Shown here: positions 26,940-36,249 of the stretch, piece after piece
Numbering within the stretch: the stretch's first letter is position 1
Layout of the letters: every line of letters starts with the position of its first letter
NCBI GenBank assembly: GCA_964559125.1
Contig: CAZLGW010000016.1
Location: 61,711-125,710, forward strand
Direction: 5' to 3'
Origin: Ravibacter sp964559125
GTDB lineage: Bacteria > Bacteroidota > Bacteroidia > Cytophagales > Spirosomataceae
DNA: 64,000 nt
Position numbers and translations under genes: made by a program
Notes under the pieces: model-generated
Database searches by the model: none
What the model was told of the DNA's origin: nothing
What the model saw: the letters and a program-made list of their open reading frames with translations, nothing else

Positions 26940-28208
26940 ATGAACATTATCAGCTATCCGTCAAGAGCAGAATGGGCTGATTTGCTTCAAAGACCTGTCC
27001 TACCGAAAGGCGACATAGAAACCCGCGTCCAGTCGATACTCGACTCCGTAAAGGACGGCGGCGACGAGGCGCTCCTGGCGCTGGCCAGGCAATTTGACAA
27101 ATTCGAAGGCGGATCGCTGGAAATAAGCAGGGACCGGATAGAAGCCTCGGAAGACCTGCTGGACGAAACGCTTAAAAAGGCGATCCGGCAGGCGGGCGAC
27201 AATATCCGGAAGTTTCACGAAGCCCAGCGGCAGCCGGTTGAAAAGATCGAGACCCTGCCGGGCGTGACCTGCTGGCGAAGAAGTGTCGGGATAGAAAAAG
27301 TAGGCATTTACATCCCGGGAGGATCTGCCCCCCTTTTCAGCACCGTCCTGATGCTGGCCATTCCCGCACAGCTTGCCGGCTGTAAGGAGATCATCCTCTG
27401 TACGCCGTCCGATCACCCTGCCATTCTTTATTCGGCCAAAATCACCGGTGTCACACGGATCTTCAGGATTGGCGGAGCCCAGGCAATCGCTGCACTGGCT
27501 TACGGTACGGAAACAATCCCTAAAGTTTACAAAATATTCGGCCCTGGAAACCAGTTTGTCACCAATGCAAAGCTGATGGTAGCAAGGGAAGGTGTAGCCA
27601 TCGACATGCCGGCCGGTCCTTCCGAAGTGGCGATATGGGCCGATGAAAGCGCGATACCCTCTTTTATTGCCGCCGACCTGCTGTCGCAGGCGGAGCACGG
27701 TCCCGATAGCCAGGTAATCCTGGTCTCGACGAGCCGGGAGGTGATCTCGGAGGTAGCGAAAGTGCTTTCCGAACAGCTTGAAGTCCTTCCCCGCAGGGAT
27801 ATCGCTTACCAGGCCATCGAGAACAGTAAGGCTTTCCTGGTAGACAACCAGCAGGATGCGCTCGATCTGCTCAATGCGTACGCCCCCGAGCACCTTATCC
27901 TGTCGATTGAAAACGCAGAATCCGTTTCGGAAAAAGTTATCAATGCCGGGTCGGTTTTCCTGGGCAACTATACCCCCGAATCCTGCGGTGACTACGCTTC
28001 CGGAACAAACCACACCCTGCCCACCAACGGGCACGCACGGGCCTACAGCGGAGTATCTCTCGACAGTTTTACAAAAAAAATCACATTCCAGCATATAACT
28101 CCCGCCGGGCTTAAACTACTTGGTCCTACGGTAGAAACAATGGCCGAAGCTGAAACCCTGGCTGCCCACAAAAGAGCCGTTTCGGTGCGGTTGAAAAACA
28201 TCAAATGA
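26940..28208 (+). CDS. hisD: Histidinol dehydrogenase
   Basis: This 422-residue zinc enzyme oxidises L-histidinol to histidine in the last two steps of the pathway. Signature sequences are VGIYIPGGSAPLFSTVLMLA (about 119-138), GPGNQFVTNAKLMV, GPSEVAIWAD, and LLSQAEHGPDSQVILV with the zinc and catalytic residues, then YAPEHLIL and GDYASGTNHTLPTNGHAR near the C-terminus. Length is normal. The stop overlaps the hisC start by 4 bp. A 45-bp gap with the tandem sequence AATTATGAATTATGAAT separates it from hisG. Confidence 0.97.
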   Translation: MNIISYPSRAEWADLLQRPVLPKGDIETRVQSILDSVKDGGDEALLALARQFDKFEGGSLEISRDRIEASEDLLDETLKKAIRQAGDNIRKFHEAQRQPVEKIETLPGVTCWRRSVGIEKVGIYIPGGSAPLFSTVLMLAIPAQLAGCKEIILCTPSDHPAILYSAKITGVTRIFRIGGAQAIAALAYGTETIPKVYKIFGPGNQFVTNAKLMVAREGVAIDMPAGPSEVAIWADESAIPSFIAADLLSQAEHGPDSQVILVSTSREVISEVAKVLSEQLEVLPRRDIAYQAIENSKAFLVDNQQDALDLLNAYAPEHLILSIENAESVSEKVINAGSVFLGNYTPESCGDYASGTNHTLPTNGHARAYSGVSLDSFTKKITFQHITPAGLKLLGPTVETMAEAETLAAHKRAVSVRLKNIK

Positions 28209-29266
28209 ATACCCAGTTCAATCTCTCCGACATCATAAGGCCTCACATCCGGGATCTTGTGCCCTACTCTTCCGCCCGTGACGAATACACCGGAAAGGAA
28301 GGTATATTTCTTGACGCCAACGAGAATCCTTTTGGTTCGGCTGTTCCCACTCCTTTCAACCGGTACCCCGACCCGTATCAGCAGGAGATAAAGCAGTTGC
28401 TTGCGCCGGTTAAAGGTGTACGGCCGGGGCAGATCTTCCTGGGAAACGGCAGCGACGAGGCCATAGACCTGCTGATAAGGGCTATCTGCAGGCCGGGAGT
28501 CGACAATATCATCATTATGCCCCCCACCTACGGCATGTACGAGGTGAGCGCCGGTATCAATGATGTGCACGTTAAGAAGGTGACGCTTACCCGTGATTTC
28601 CAGGTCGACACCGCGAAGGTACTGGAAAGCATCGATCCCAATACCCGTATCATATGGATATGTTCTCCCAACAACCCGACGGGTAACTCTATCGCCCCTG
28701 AGAGCATCCAGGCCATCCTGGACAGCTTTACTTCCGGCATAGTCGTGGTGGATGAAGCATACATCGACTTTACTTCTCAGCCGTCGTGGACCACGAGGCT
28801 CCATGAGAACCCGAACCTTGTGGTGATCCAGACTTTTTCAAAAGCATGGGGCCTGGCTTCGCTGCGCACGGGTATGTGCTTCGCATCGGAAGAGCTCATC
28901 GGTATCCTTAATAAAATCAAGCCGCCCTACAACATAGGCGGCCCCTCACAGTTGCTGTTGCTCGAAGCTCTCCAAAATCCAGCCGCGGTATCGGGCATGG
29001 TAGAAGATATACTTAAGCAAAGAAAGGCTTTATCGGAGGATATAGCCCGGTTGCCGCAGGTATTGAAAGTCTTTCCGTCCGATTCCAACTTCCTGCTCGT
29101 CAGGTTCCAAGATGCACGAGGTACGATGAAACACCTGATCGATGAAAAAATAATAGTCCGCGACAGGTCGAAAGTCGTTCTTTGTGAGGATTGCCTGAGA
29201 ATCACCGTAGGCACCGCTGCCGAGAACAGGGTATTGCTGGAATCCCTCAAAAGATACGGCCCCTGA
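28205..29266 (+). CDS. hisC: Histidinol-phosphate aminotransferase
   Basis: This 353-residue PLP-dependent aminotransferase converts imidazole acetol phosphate to histidinol phosphate. Seen in the sequence: DANENPFGSAVPTPFNRYPD at the N-terminus, ICSPNNPTGNS, VVDEAYIDF, and the lysine motif TFSKAWGLASLRTG (Lys about 214) that binds PLP. The GTG/ATG choice is settled by the ATGA overlap with hisD. Its stop codon lies inside a hairpin (29259-29282). No other his genes (hisB, hisH, hisA, hisF, hisI) are in the window. Confidence 0.96.
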   Translation: MNTQFNLSDIIRPHIRDLVPYSSARDEYTGKEGIFLDANENPFGSAVPTPFNRYPDPYQQEIKQLLAPVKGVRPGQIFLGNGSDEAIDLLIRAICRPGVDNIIIMPPTYGMYEVSAGINDVHVKKVTLTRDFQVDTAKVLESIDPNTRIIWICSPNNPTGNSIAPESIQAILDSFTSGIVVVDEAYIDFTSQPSWTTRLHENPNLVVIQTFSKAWGLASLRTGMCFASEELIGILNKIKPPYNIGGPSQLLLLEALQNPAAVSGMVEDILKQRKALSEDIARLPQVLKVFPSDSNFLLVRFQDARGTMKHLIDEKIIVRDRSKVVLCEDCLRITVGTAAENRVLLESLKRYGP

Positions 29267-29282
29267 GCGTAGTCGAAGGGGC
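29259..29282. repeat. REP-like hairpin covering the hisC stop codon
   Basis: GCCCCT and AGGGGC form 6-bp perfect arms around GAGCGTAGTCGA. The core CCTGAGCG...CGAAGG is a sequence type that I know as widely dispersed between genes in many bacteria. The TGA of hisC is inside it. A second copy with changed but still complementary arms is at 48138-48156, also over a stop codon. Confidence 0.55.
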
Positions 29283-29404
29283 ATTCTCCCGAAATAATCC
29301 CGCCCTTTATACGTTATTATTGATAGCCTATTGATAAATTGGCGTTAAAATTTCGCCCCTTTTTGTAATAAACAGAACCAAAACAAGTTTCTAATTTTAT
29401 TCTG

Positions 29405-29935
29405 ATGAAAAAATTTGCGCTCACACTTTTTGGCATTCTTTCTATTTCGATCGCAAATGCCCAGTACGATAACTTTGCGGTAGGCTTTAAATTGGGAGAG
29501 CCGACAGGGGTCAATATCAGGAAGTACTTCAACAATATAAATGCGCTCGACCTGACGATAGGTACCTATGGCGGTATCATCGGTAACAACCGGGATTACA
29601 GGCAGGGGAAATACAAAAATGTGGGGGTTGCTATTCAGGTTCATTACCTCTGGCATACACCGCTGTTCAATTCTGAAGCAATACATTTATATTACGGCTT
29701 TGGCGGACAGGTCAATTCAAGGAAATATTACGCCGACAACCGTCAGAATCTACCTGCTCCCGGCAACTATGAAAAATCGATTTCCCTCGGGGGCTCTCTC
29801 CTCGGCGGCTTTGAATACTTTATGCCCGACGGCCGGCTGTCGATATTCCTGGAAGGAGGTACCTACGTAGAGGTAATACCGCGCCCGTTTTACTTCAGCC
29901 CCAATGTTTCTGGTGGAGTGCGCCTGAATCTATAG
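29405..29935 (+). CDS. Secreted beta-barrel-like protein of unknown function
   Basis: This 176-residue protein has a clear signal peptide (about 1-19, cut after ANA). The rest is rich in alternating hydrophobic and aromatic residues, with repeated strand-like segments (FAVGFKLGEPTGVNIRKYF, IHLYYGFGGQVNSRKYY, SLGGSLLGGFEYFMPDG, VSGGVRLNL). Ending in an aromatic/hydrophobic strand (GVRLNL) is typical of small outer-membrane barrels in Bacteroidota. I infer an 8-stranded outer-membrane barrel. No partner gene is obvious. Confidence 0.75.
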   Translation: MKKFALTLFGILSISIANAQYDNFAVGFKLGEPTGVNIRKYFNNINALDLTIGTYGGIIGNNRDYRQGKYKNVGVAIQVHYLWHTPLFNSEAIHLYYGFGGQVNSRKYYADNRQNLPAPGNYEKSISLGGSLLGGFEYFMPDGRLSIFLEGGTYVEVIPRPFYFSPNVSGGVRLNL

Positions 29936-29963
29936 AGTCGAAGGGGGCTATTAAGTAACAGTT

Positions 29964-32900
29964 ATGTTCAGAATCTACAGCTCCTCCGCCGGATCTGGCA
30001 AAACTTATACGCTCACCAAAGAGTATATCAAGCTTGCTCTCCACCCGGAAAACGACTCCTACTACCGGCATATCCTGGCTGTAACCTTTACGAATGCAGC
30101 GGCCCGGGAAATGAAAGAGCGGATACTGGGCACGCTGAAGGCCTTCTCGGCCGGGACGCACCCCCAGATGATGCTGGACATTGTCAGCGAATTATATCCC
30201 GCTACAACAGCCAATCCCGAACTCAGAGAGCAGGCACTCATTCAGCTACAGGAAAGGGCGGGCAGGATCTTCACCCGGATATTGCACGGGTATTCCGACT
30301 TTTCGGTCATGACGATCGATAGCTTCATCTCCCGGCTTGTAGGGTCTTTTACCGACGAGCTCGGTCTGCCGTTTGGCTTCGAGACCCGCCTGGACGGCGA
30401 TCTGCTTGCCGAAGCTATAGATCGCCTGCTGTCGAGGATCGGGCTGACAGGCGAGGAATCTCTCACCCGTATCCTGGAAAGCTATTACCTTGAACACGCC
30501 CGCGAGGAAGGCGGGTGGGGAGCGCTACCGAAACAAATGCTGGCCGCCGCCGCCGACCTTCTCAACGAGGAGAGCTATCTCGCCATGACCCGGGTCAGCG
30601 ACCTGACGCTCGACAACTGGCAGCAGATCCGGAAGCAGTTGCTGGCAGTGGCAAGGGAGAAAGAATCGCTTATCAGGGAACATGCCGGAAAGGCGCAGGA
30701 TGCTATTCTCAACGCAGGACTTTCCGCTTCCGATTTTTTCCAGTCATCAAAAGGAATTTACGGATATATAGTGGCCAGGGCAGTCCGAAACGCAACGAAA
30801 TTATGGGATGCCCCCAATTCTTATGTAGTTAAAACGGTAGCCGAAGAAAAATGGTACGCCGGCAAGATCCCGGTCACAACTCAAAATGCTATCGATTCGG
30901 TCGTGCCTGTCCTGAAAGATTCATACACCGCGATCGAAGAGATCAGGAGCAGTTTCGGCGGGCACGCGTTTCTATATAAGACCCTGGCCGGCCAGCTCTA
31001 TAGCCTCTCCCTGCTCAACGAGATCAAACACGAATTCGACCAGTTGCTCAGGCAAAACAACCAGGTCCATATTTCCGAATTCAACCGGCGGATCATCGAT
31101 ATAGTAGCCGGTGACCCTGTCCCGTTCGTATTCGAAAGGCTGGGAGAAAAGTACAATCATATCCTGATCGATGAATTCCAGGATACTTCCAGGCTCCAGT
31201 TTGCCAACCTGCTGCCACTCATCGAAAATGCGTTGTCGGGCGGCTTCTTCAACCTTATCGTAGGGGATGTAAAGCAGGCGATCTATCGTTTCCGGGGAGG
31301 AGATATGGAGCTTTTACTCAGGCTTTCCAATATGCAGGCCGAAAGGATCATGGATATCATCGGAAATGCCGGGCCTTTTATGGAGGACCGGCTCAGGTTG
31401 GTCGGTCAGAACAGTGGGCTTGTACGGCTTTCTGCCAACCGGCGGAGCTTCAGAGAAATTACAACCTTTAACAACGACTTTTTCAGGTTCCTGTCTGTAT
31501 CCGGCGATACCGGCGAGCCCCTCACCGCAGAAGTATATGACCAGTATTTCCAGCAGGAAACAGGCAGCTTTACGCCCGAAGGCGGCCATGTTCAGATCGA
31601 CTTTTTCGAAAAAGCTGCGGCCGATCAGGGAGCCGAAGAAAGTGCAAATACCGGGACTGATACGCTTTTACCCGATTTACAGGGAGCCCGGATCATCTCC
31701 CTGTTGGAGGAGCTCAGGGAAGAAGGCTATGGCTGGCGCGATATAGCCATATTGTGCAGGTATAAGAAAAACTCTGCCCGGCTGGCCGTATGGCTTCAGC
31801 AAGCCGGCATACCGCTGATTTCCGACGACTCGCTCCTGCTCGACAATTCTGCCTGTATTAAGCTGATCATCCGGCTTCTCAGGGTTATACAAACGCCCGA
31901 TAATACCAACCAGAGACTTGAGACAGCTATTTCGCTACACCGGATCGTGCTTCGTAAAGCCATTGACGGCGCTACTATGAATGACCTGGTAGCCATGAGC
32001 CGTACGCCGGGGCTCGGGATTTTCCTGGCATACCTTTCGCAGATCGGCGTAGACTTCAGCATTTCGGAGATCTACCAGCTGAGCATTTACGAACTCTGCG
32101 AAAGAATCATCTCCAAAGCCGGCCTCCTCGACAACCCGGCTGAAAACCGGTATATTTTCAGGTTCCTTGATGAGGTGCTGCAGTTTGAAAATACAAGGGT
32201 CGGCCATCTGGCAGATTTTCTCTCCTGGTGGGATATGACCGGCAAGTCGCTTTCCATCACTGCATCTGCCGATACCGATGCCGTCAGGATTACCACTATT
32301 CACAAATCAAAAGGGCTGGAATACCCGGTAGTTTTATGTCCTTATGCCGACTGGACAGCCACTCCCAAAGCGGGCAGCCGGCTCTGGGTGAGCCTTGAAG
32401 AGCTGGAAGGGCCCGAACTGACCCATAACGGTAAACGCCTGGTAAGTGCTGCAGTTCCGGTTGCCAGGAAACTGGAAGATACCCCGGTGGGTGCCCAATA
32501 TCTTGAAGAAGTCCGGCGAGTGCTGGTTGAAAACATCAATCTCACTTACGTGGCGTTTACCCGCCCCATACAACGCCTCTATATCATGGCCGGGCTTCCT
32601 CCTGAACTATCCGAAAGCAGCGCATCCTCCCCTTCCCCGGCTGTAAACCAGTGGCTTAAATCCTATCTTATAGATATCGGGGAATGGGAGGCTGACCGGA
32701 CTCACTATATCCTGTCCGGCAGCAACAGTGCTCCCGCCCACCAGCATGCAAAAGGACCCGTAGAAAGATTCGTATTGAGCTCCCTATCCGGCAGCAGGGA
32801 AGCCACAACGCTTAGCCTGAAAAAAAACGCGGATAAGGCCTTCGATACCGATACATTTGAAAAAGGCCGGGACCTGCACCACAAAATACGGCAGATCCTT

Positions 32901-33302
32901 ATCCAGACGCCATCATTGCTACAACTTTCCGGTACGGTTACGAAAAGCGTACAGTCGGGCCTTCTACGGCCTGGAGACTGCGAAACCGTTATAGCCAAAT
33001 CCGAACGAATACTCAGAAACCCGCTGATGGCCCGGGCTTTCTCCCCCGAATCGCTCCGGCTTCCCCCTCAGATCATCCTGAAAGGAGGCCAGATGATGGA
33101 AGCCGACCGGATCGTGAAAGCCCAAAACGGTGTTTATTATATCCTTCTTTTTGCAGCGCCTGCACCGGTAAACCAAAGCAGGATGAAGAATCTCCTCCAA
33201 AAGTGCTACGCATGCGGGATCAGAGAAGCGGAAGGACTGTTGATCGATCCCGGCACAGAAACTGTGGAACACTATACCGGTACGTCAGAGGCAGGCTTCT
33301 GA
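29964..33302 (+). CDS. UvrD/Rep-family helicase, AddA/RecB-like
   Basis: This 1112-residue protein begins with the Walker A motif SSSAGSGKTYTL (about 6-17) and has Walker B HILIDEFQDTSRLQ (about 395-408), motif III VGDVKQAIYRFRGGD, and motif V/VI VRITTIHKSKGLEYPVVLCP and NLTYVAFTRPIQRLYIMA. These are the motors of double-strand-break repair enzymes. The C-terminal 100 residues occupy the place of the AddA/RecB nuclease (MMEADRIVKAQNGVYYILLF). The expected downstream E-x-K of the active site is not visible, so the nuclease may be inactive. The usual AddB-like partner is not in the window. Confidence 0.9.
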   Translation: MFRIYSSSAGSGKTYTLTKEYIKLALHPENDSYYRHILAVTFTNAAAREMKERILGTLKAFSAGTHPQMMLDIVSELYPATTANPELREQALIQLQERAGRIFTRILHGYSDFSVMTIDSFISRLVGSFTDELGLPFGFETRLDGDLLAEAIDRLLSRIGLTGEESLTRILESYYLEHAREEGGWGALPKQMLAAAADLLNEESYLAMTRVSDLTLDNWQQIRKQLLAVAREKESLIREHAGKAQDAILNAGLSASDFFQSSKGIYGYIVARAVRNATKLWDAPNSYVVKTVAEEKWYAGKIPVTTQNAIDSVVPVLKDSYTAIEEIRSSFGGHAFLYKTLAGQLYSLSLLNEIKHEFDQLLRQNNQVHISEFNRRIIDIVAGDPVPFVFERLGEKYNHILIDEFQDTSRLQFANLLPLIENALSGGFFNLIVGDVKQAIYRFRGGDMELLLRLSNMQAERIMDIIGNAGPFMEDRLRLVGQNSGLVRLSANRRSFREITTFNNDFFRFLSVSGDTGEPLTAEVYDQYFQQETGSFTPEGGHVQIDFFEKAAADQGAEESANTGTDTLLPDLQGARIISLLEELREEGYGWRDIAILCRYKKNSARLAVWLQQAGIPLISDDSLLLDNSACIKLIIRLLRVIQTPDNTNQRLETAISLHRIVLRKAIDGATMNDLVAMSRTPGLGIFLAYLSQIGVDFSISEIYQLSIYELCERIISKAGLLDNPAENRYIFRFLDEVLQFENTRVGHLADFLSWWDMTGKSLSITASADTDAVRITTIHKSKGLEYPVVLCPYADWTATPKAGSRLWVSLEELEGPELTHNGKRLVSAAVPVARKLEDTPVGAQYLEEVRRVLVENINLTYVAFTRPIQRLYIMAGLPPELSESSASSPSPAVNQWLKSYLIDIGEWEADRTHYILSGSNSAPAHQHAKGPVERFVLSSLSGSREATTLSLKKNADKAFDTDTFEKGRDLHHKIRQILIQTPSLLQLSGTVTKSVQSGLLRPGDCETVIAKSERILRNPLMARAFSPESLRLPPQIILKGGQMMEADRIVKAQNGVYYILLFAAPAPVNQSRMKNLLQKCYACGIREAEGLLIDPGTETVEHYTGTSEAGF

Positions 33303-33316
33303 GCATATAGGGGAGA

Positions 33317-34033
33317 CTACTTTTCCTCCTTTACGGAATTGAACATATACCCTACTCCCTTCAGCGTTTTGATATATCCTTCTCCCAGCTTTTCCCGCAA
33401 TTTGCGTACGTGAACGTCGACTGTCCTTTCCAGGACATAAATGTCGGCACCCCATATCTTCTGCAGAAGCTCGTCGCGGCCGCAGACTTTATCAGGATTC
33501 CGGGCCAGGTAGAACAAAAGCTCAAACTCTTTCTTAGGCAACGTTATACTTTTATCTCCCTGCCCTACCGAGTAGTTCCTGGGATTTATGGTCAGGCCCG
33601 ATATCTGCAGCTCCGACTTCTGGTCATTTTTTTGGGTTTCTCTCCTGAACAGCGCGTTGATGCGGCTCATTAAGGCCCTGATCTTGATAGGTTTACTGAT
33701 ATAGTCGTCAGCTCCCACCTCGAACGCAGCCACTTCCGAATATTCTTCCGAGCGTGCAGTCAGGAAGAGGATATAAACGTTTTGTAATTCGGGTATCTGC
33801 CGGATCCTTCTGGCGGTTTCAATTCCGTCCATCTGCGGCATCATGATGTCCAGAAGAAGCAGGTCTGGACGGAAGCCCTCGGTCAGTTTAGCAATCGCTT
33901 CCTTTCCGTTTCCGGCTGATTCTACGACGTAGCCTTCCTTTACAAGGTTGTATTCCAGAAGCTCAATAATATCCGGCTCATCGTCAACGATCAGAACTTT
34001 ATGGGACTTTTGCAGTGATTTTGAACCTTCCAT
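33317..34033 (-). CDS. Response regulator, OmpR/PhoB family
   Basis: This 238-residue protein has a receiver domain (about 11-128) with the acidic pair DD (17-18), phosphorylation site Asp62 (LLLLDIMMPQMDG) and a conserved Lys in YISKPIKIRAL. A C-terminal winged-helix DNA-binding domain follows (about 138-233; LLFYLARNPDKVCGRDELLQ and VDVHVRKLREKLGEGYIKTL). It resembles PhoB. No histidine kinase gene lies next to it: the neighbours are the helicase (convergent) and an unrelated lipoprotein gene, so it is an orphan within this window. Confidence 0.93.
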   Translation of the reverse strand: MEGSKSLQKSHKVLIVDDEPDIIELLEYNLVKEGYVVESAGNGKEAIAKLTEGFRPDLLLLDIMMPQMDGIETARRIRQIPELQNVYILFLTARSEEYSEVAAFEVGADDYISKPIKIRALMSRINALFRRETQKNDQKSELQISGLTINPRNYSVGQGDKSITLPKKEFELLFYLARNPDKVCGRDELLQKIWGADIYVLERTVDVHVRKLREKLGEGYIKTLKGVGYMFNSVKEEK

Positions 34034-34121
34034 ACTTTTATATTTCTGCCAATGGCCGCAAAGCTATAGGTTATTTCCCGTAAATGAACCGGTGTAATCC
34101 AGTCTTAACAGAATGATAATA

Positions 34122-34979
34122 TCACTTTGCAAGTAGTTGCAATAGCTCCCCTTTCTCGTTGGTAATCAGCACCCTATCCTGTCCCTCGTACATAATTGCT
34201 TCAGTCTGGCCCCGGTATTTCTTTAAACAGTATGTCGGTCTGGAGAAGTCAATATTCCCGTTATTCACTTCAAAGAAAAACACTTTCCCATAGGAAAGCA
34301 GTGCAAACTCCTTCCCGTCGGGGCTTATATCTGCTCCTGTAACCGTTTCATTTAACCTGATGCTGTCGACCGGCTGGAGCGTATAATCTCCCGCTTCCGC
34401 CGGCATTTTGTAGAGCATCGTATACCGGGGCTTCCTGCCGGTATTTTTTGAAAACAGGTACAGATGACCGTCATGATAGAAAAATGCCTCGCAGTCGTAT
34501 TTTCTGTCCCTGGCCCGCCCGGGGAATTCCGTTTGCCCTGCATACCTGAACGTAATAGTACCGATCTTATCTTCATCCGGTGCTTTTTCCCACGCCGGGG
34601 GTAGTATATAAATTTTCAGATCCCTGCGTGCATTGCCGTTATTACCGAAATCGCCTATCCATAACCTTCCGTCGCTATCCGATGCCAGGTCTTCCCAATC
34701 CCGGTTTTCAACGGAACGGAATCGAATAACTTCCATCAGCGTGCCGTCTAAACCCACACGGTACAGTTCAGGTAGTCCGCCACTGTCATTATGGGTCCAG
34801 AAGCTCTGCCCGTCGGAGGCGCCTGCAAGTCCGGAGCTTTCGCCGATCTGCGGCGGCAATAACGCAATTTTGTCAATTGTATACTTTGAACGAACTTTGT
34901 CGAAATCGTAGCGTCTCTTATCGGGGCTACACCCGCATAAAAGCGTTTTTGTAACCACCCATAAATAGAAAAGATTCAT
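34122..34979 (-). CDS. Putative lipoprotein with beta-propeller-like sequence
   Basis: This 285-residue protein starts with a short hydrophobic signal and a lipobox (LLCGC). The remainder is built of strand-rich segments with conserved acidic and Trp residues: ESSGLAGASDGQSFWTHNDS, ENRDWEDLASDSDGRLWIGD, and later EFALLSYGKVFFFEVN. The pattern suggests a beta-propeller that may bind metal or a ligand. I do not know a function. Its ATG is only 1 bp away from the ATG of the divergent transporter gene, and its likely promoter (35013-35020) lies inside that gene. Confidence 0.7.
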   Translation of the reverse strand: MNLFYLWVVTKTLLCGCSPDKRRYDFDKVRSKYTIDKIALLPPQIGESSGLAGASDGQSFWTHNDSGGLPELYRVGLDGTLMEVIRFRSVENRDWEDLASDSDGRLWIGDFGNNGNARRDLKIYILPPAWEKAPDEDKIGTITFRYAGQTEFPGRARDRKYDCEAFFYHDGHLYLFSKNTGRKPRYTMLYKMPAEAGDYTLQPVDSIRLNETVTGADISPDGKEFALLSYGKVFFFEVNNGNIDFSRPTYCLKKYRGQTEAIMYEGQDRVLITNEKGELLQLLAK

Positions 34980-34980
34980 A

Positions 34981-36234
34981 ATGAATACACATCAAAGCGG
35001 ACCGACAACTGACAAATATAGACAATCGCCCTATTACCTGAAATTTGCCGCTGTTCTGGTGGGGCTGATCGCACTGGTCTATATATTGGACATTCTCAGC
35101 GATCCGCTTATTCCCCTCCTGTTTTCAGCGCTGTTTTCCATTCTTCTTCATCCGATCTGCGACCGTTTTGAAAAATGGAGAATGCCGAGAATTATGGCCA
35201 TTGTGTTCAGCATCATCATCTTTTTCGCGGTTCTTGGCGGGCTGGTCTACCTGGTGGTCATCCAGGTTTCTTCCTTCGGCGACGCAATTCCGACTTTCGC
35301 TTCGAAGGCTGAGACTTTTATAGAATCGATCATAGCCTGGATCGAGCAGAACTTCGCAGTAAGCCGCACCCAGCAGGTAAGTGAAGGAAAAAAATACATG
35401 CTCAACATGCTGGGAGAAAGTCGTAACCTCATGGCACAGACTGTCGTTTCGGCCGGTGGACTACTGGGGACGGCGGCATTGGTGCCTTTATACGTATTTT
35501 TCTTCCTGCTCTACAGGGATTTCTTCAGGCAGTTTATATACAAGGCTTTTCAGGGTGTTTCTAATTCCCGGCTGGACCGTATCCTGAACAAGATCTATGA
35601 GGTGATTCAAAGTTATATGTCAGGTCTTCTGCTGGTAATCGGTATAGTAGGCATCCTGAACACGGTAGGGCTCTGGATACTCGGCGTCGATTATGCCCTC
35701 TTTTTCGGCTTCCTGGCTGCTTTTCTTATCCTGATCCCTTATATCGGTATTTTTATAGGCTCCATACTCCCGGCGGTTTACAGCCTGGTTACAATGGACT
35801 CCCCCTGGGTATCGCTCGGGGTGGTAGGTGTCATGTCGCTGGTCCAGTTCCTGGAGGGCAATTTTATCACCCCCAATATAGTGGGTTCCAAAGTGAGCAT
35901 CAACCCGCTGGCCGCTATCGTTATGCTGCTACTGGGGGGTAAGCTCTGGGGGCTTGCAGGACTTATCCTGGCCCTTCCGCTGACGGCCATCATCAAAGTC
36001 ATTCTCGACTCAAACCCGGACCTGGAGCCTTTCGGATACCTGCTCGGCGAGCCTGAAAAAGAGCTGAAAGAAGAACGTTCGAAGGTAGCCCGCCAGGAAC
36101 AACAGGACGAACACCGGCCGAAGAAACGCAGGTATACGAACCGGCGGAAAAAGAACAACCAGGAAAAGACACCCGGTGCTTCCGAGCCTGCTGCTAACAA
36201 AGCCGACCCTCCCCGAAGACAGACTGATTCTTAA
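34981..36234 (+). CDS. AI-2E family transporter
   Basis: This 417-residue inner-membrane protein has about eight helices in the pattern of the AI-2E (PurR-region YdiK/TqsA/PerM) family: helices near 20-75, a long loop with amphipathic helices (about 95-145), then helices through 330 including GILNTVGLWILGVDYALFFG and LIPYIGIFIGSILPAVYSLV and GSKVSINPLAAIVMLLLGGK. The name refers to export of autoinducer-2 by one member; most members have no proven substrate. A long, charged, basic tail (about 355-417) should be in the cytoplasm. It is followed after 15 bp by a small lipoprotein gene. Confidence 0.9.
   Translation: MNTHQSGPTTDKYRQSPYYLKFAAVLVGLIALVYILDILSDPLIPLLFSALFSILLHPICDRFEKWRMPRIMAIVFSIIIFFAVLGGLVYLVVIQVSSFGDAIPTFASKAETFIESIIAWIEQNFAVSRTQQVSEGKKYMLNMLGESRNLMAQTVVSAGGLLGTAALVPLYVFFFLLYRDFFRQFIYKAFQGVSNSRLDRILNKIYEVIQSYMSGLLLVIGIVGILNTVGLWILGVDYALFFGFLAAFLILIPYIGIFIGSILPAVYSLVTMDSPWVSLGVVGVMSLVQFLEGNFITPNIVGSKVSINPLAAIVMLLLGGKLWGLAGLILALPLTAIIKVILDSNPDLEPFGYLLGEPEKELKEERSKVARQEQQDEHRPKKRRYTNRRKKNNQEKTPGASEPAANKADPPRRQTDS
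35013..35020 (-). promoter_or_regulatory. -7 element (TATATTTG) for the 34122-34979 gene, inside the opposite gene
   Basis: On the minus strand this is a perfect TAnnTTTG, with TTTC 19 bases further upstream at the -33 position. Transcription would start near 35006, 27 bases before the ATG at 34979. It overlaps codons 11-14 of the AI-2E transporter gene. Confidence 0.5.
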
Positions 36235-36249
36235 CTAAAAAAATCGGTT

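Noticed and set aside
27000..28094. 364-codon minus-strand frame over hisD
   Set aside because: It is antisense to hisD, whose motifs are clear; long antisense frames are common in this base composition.
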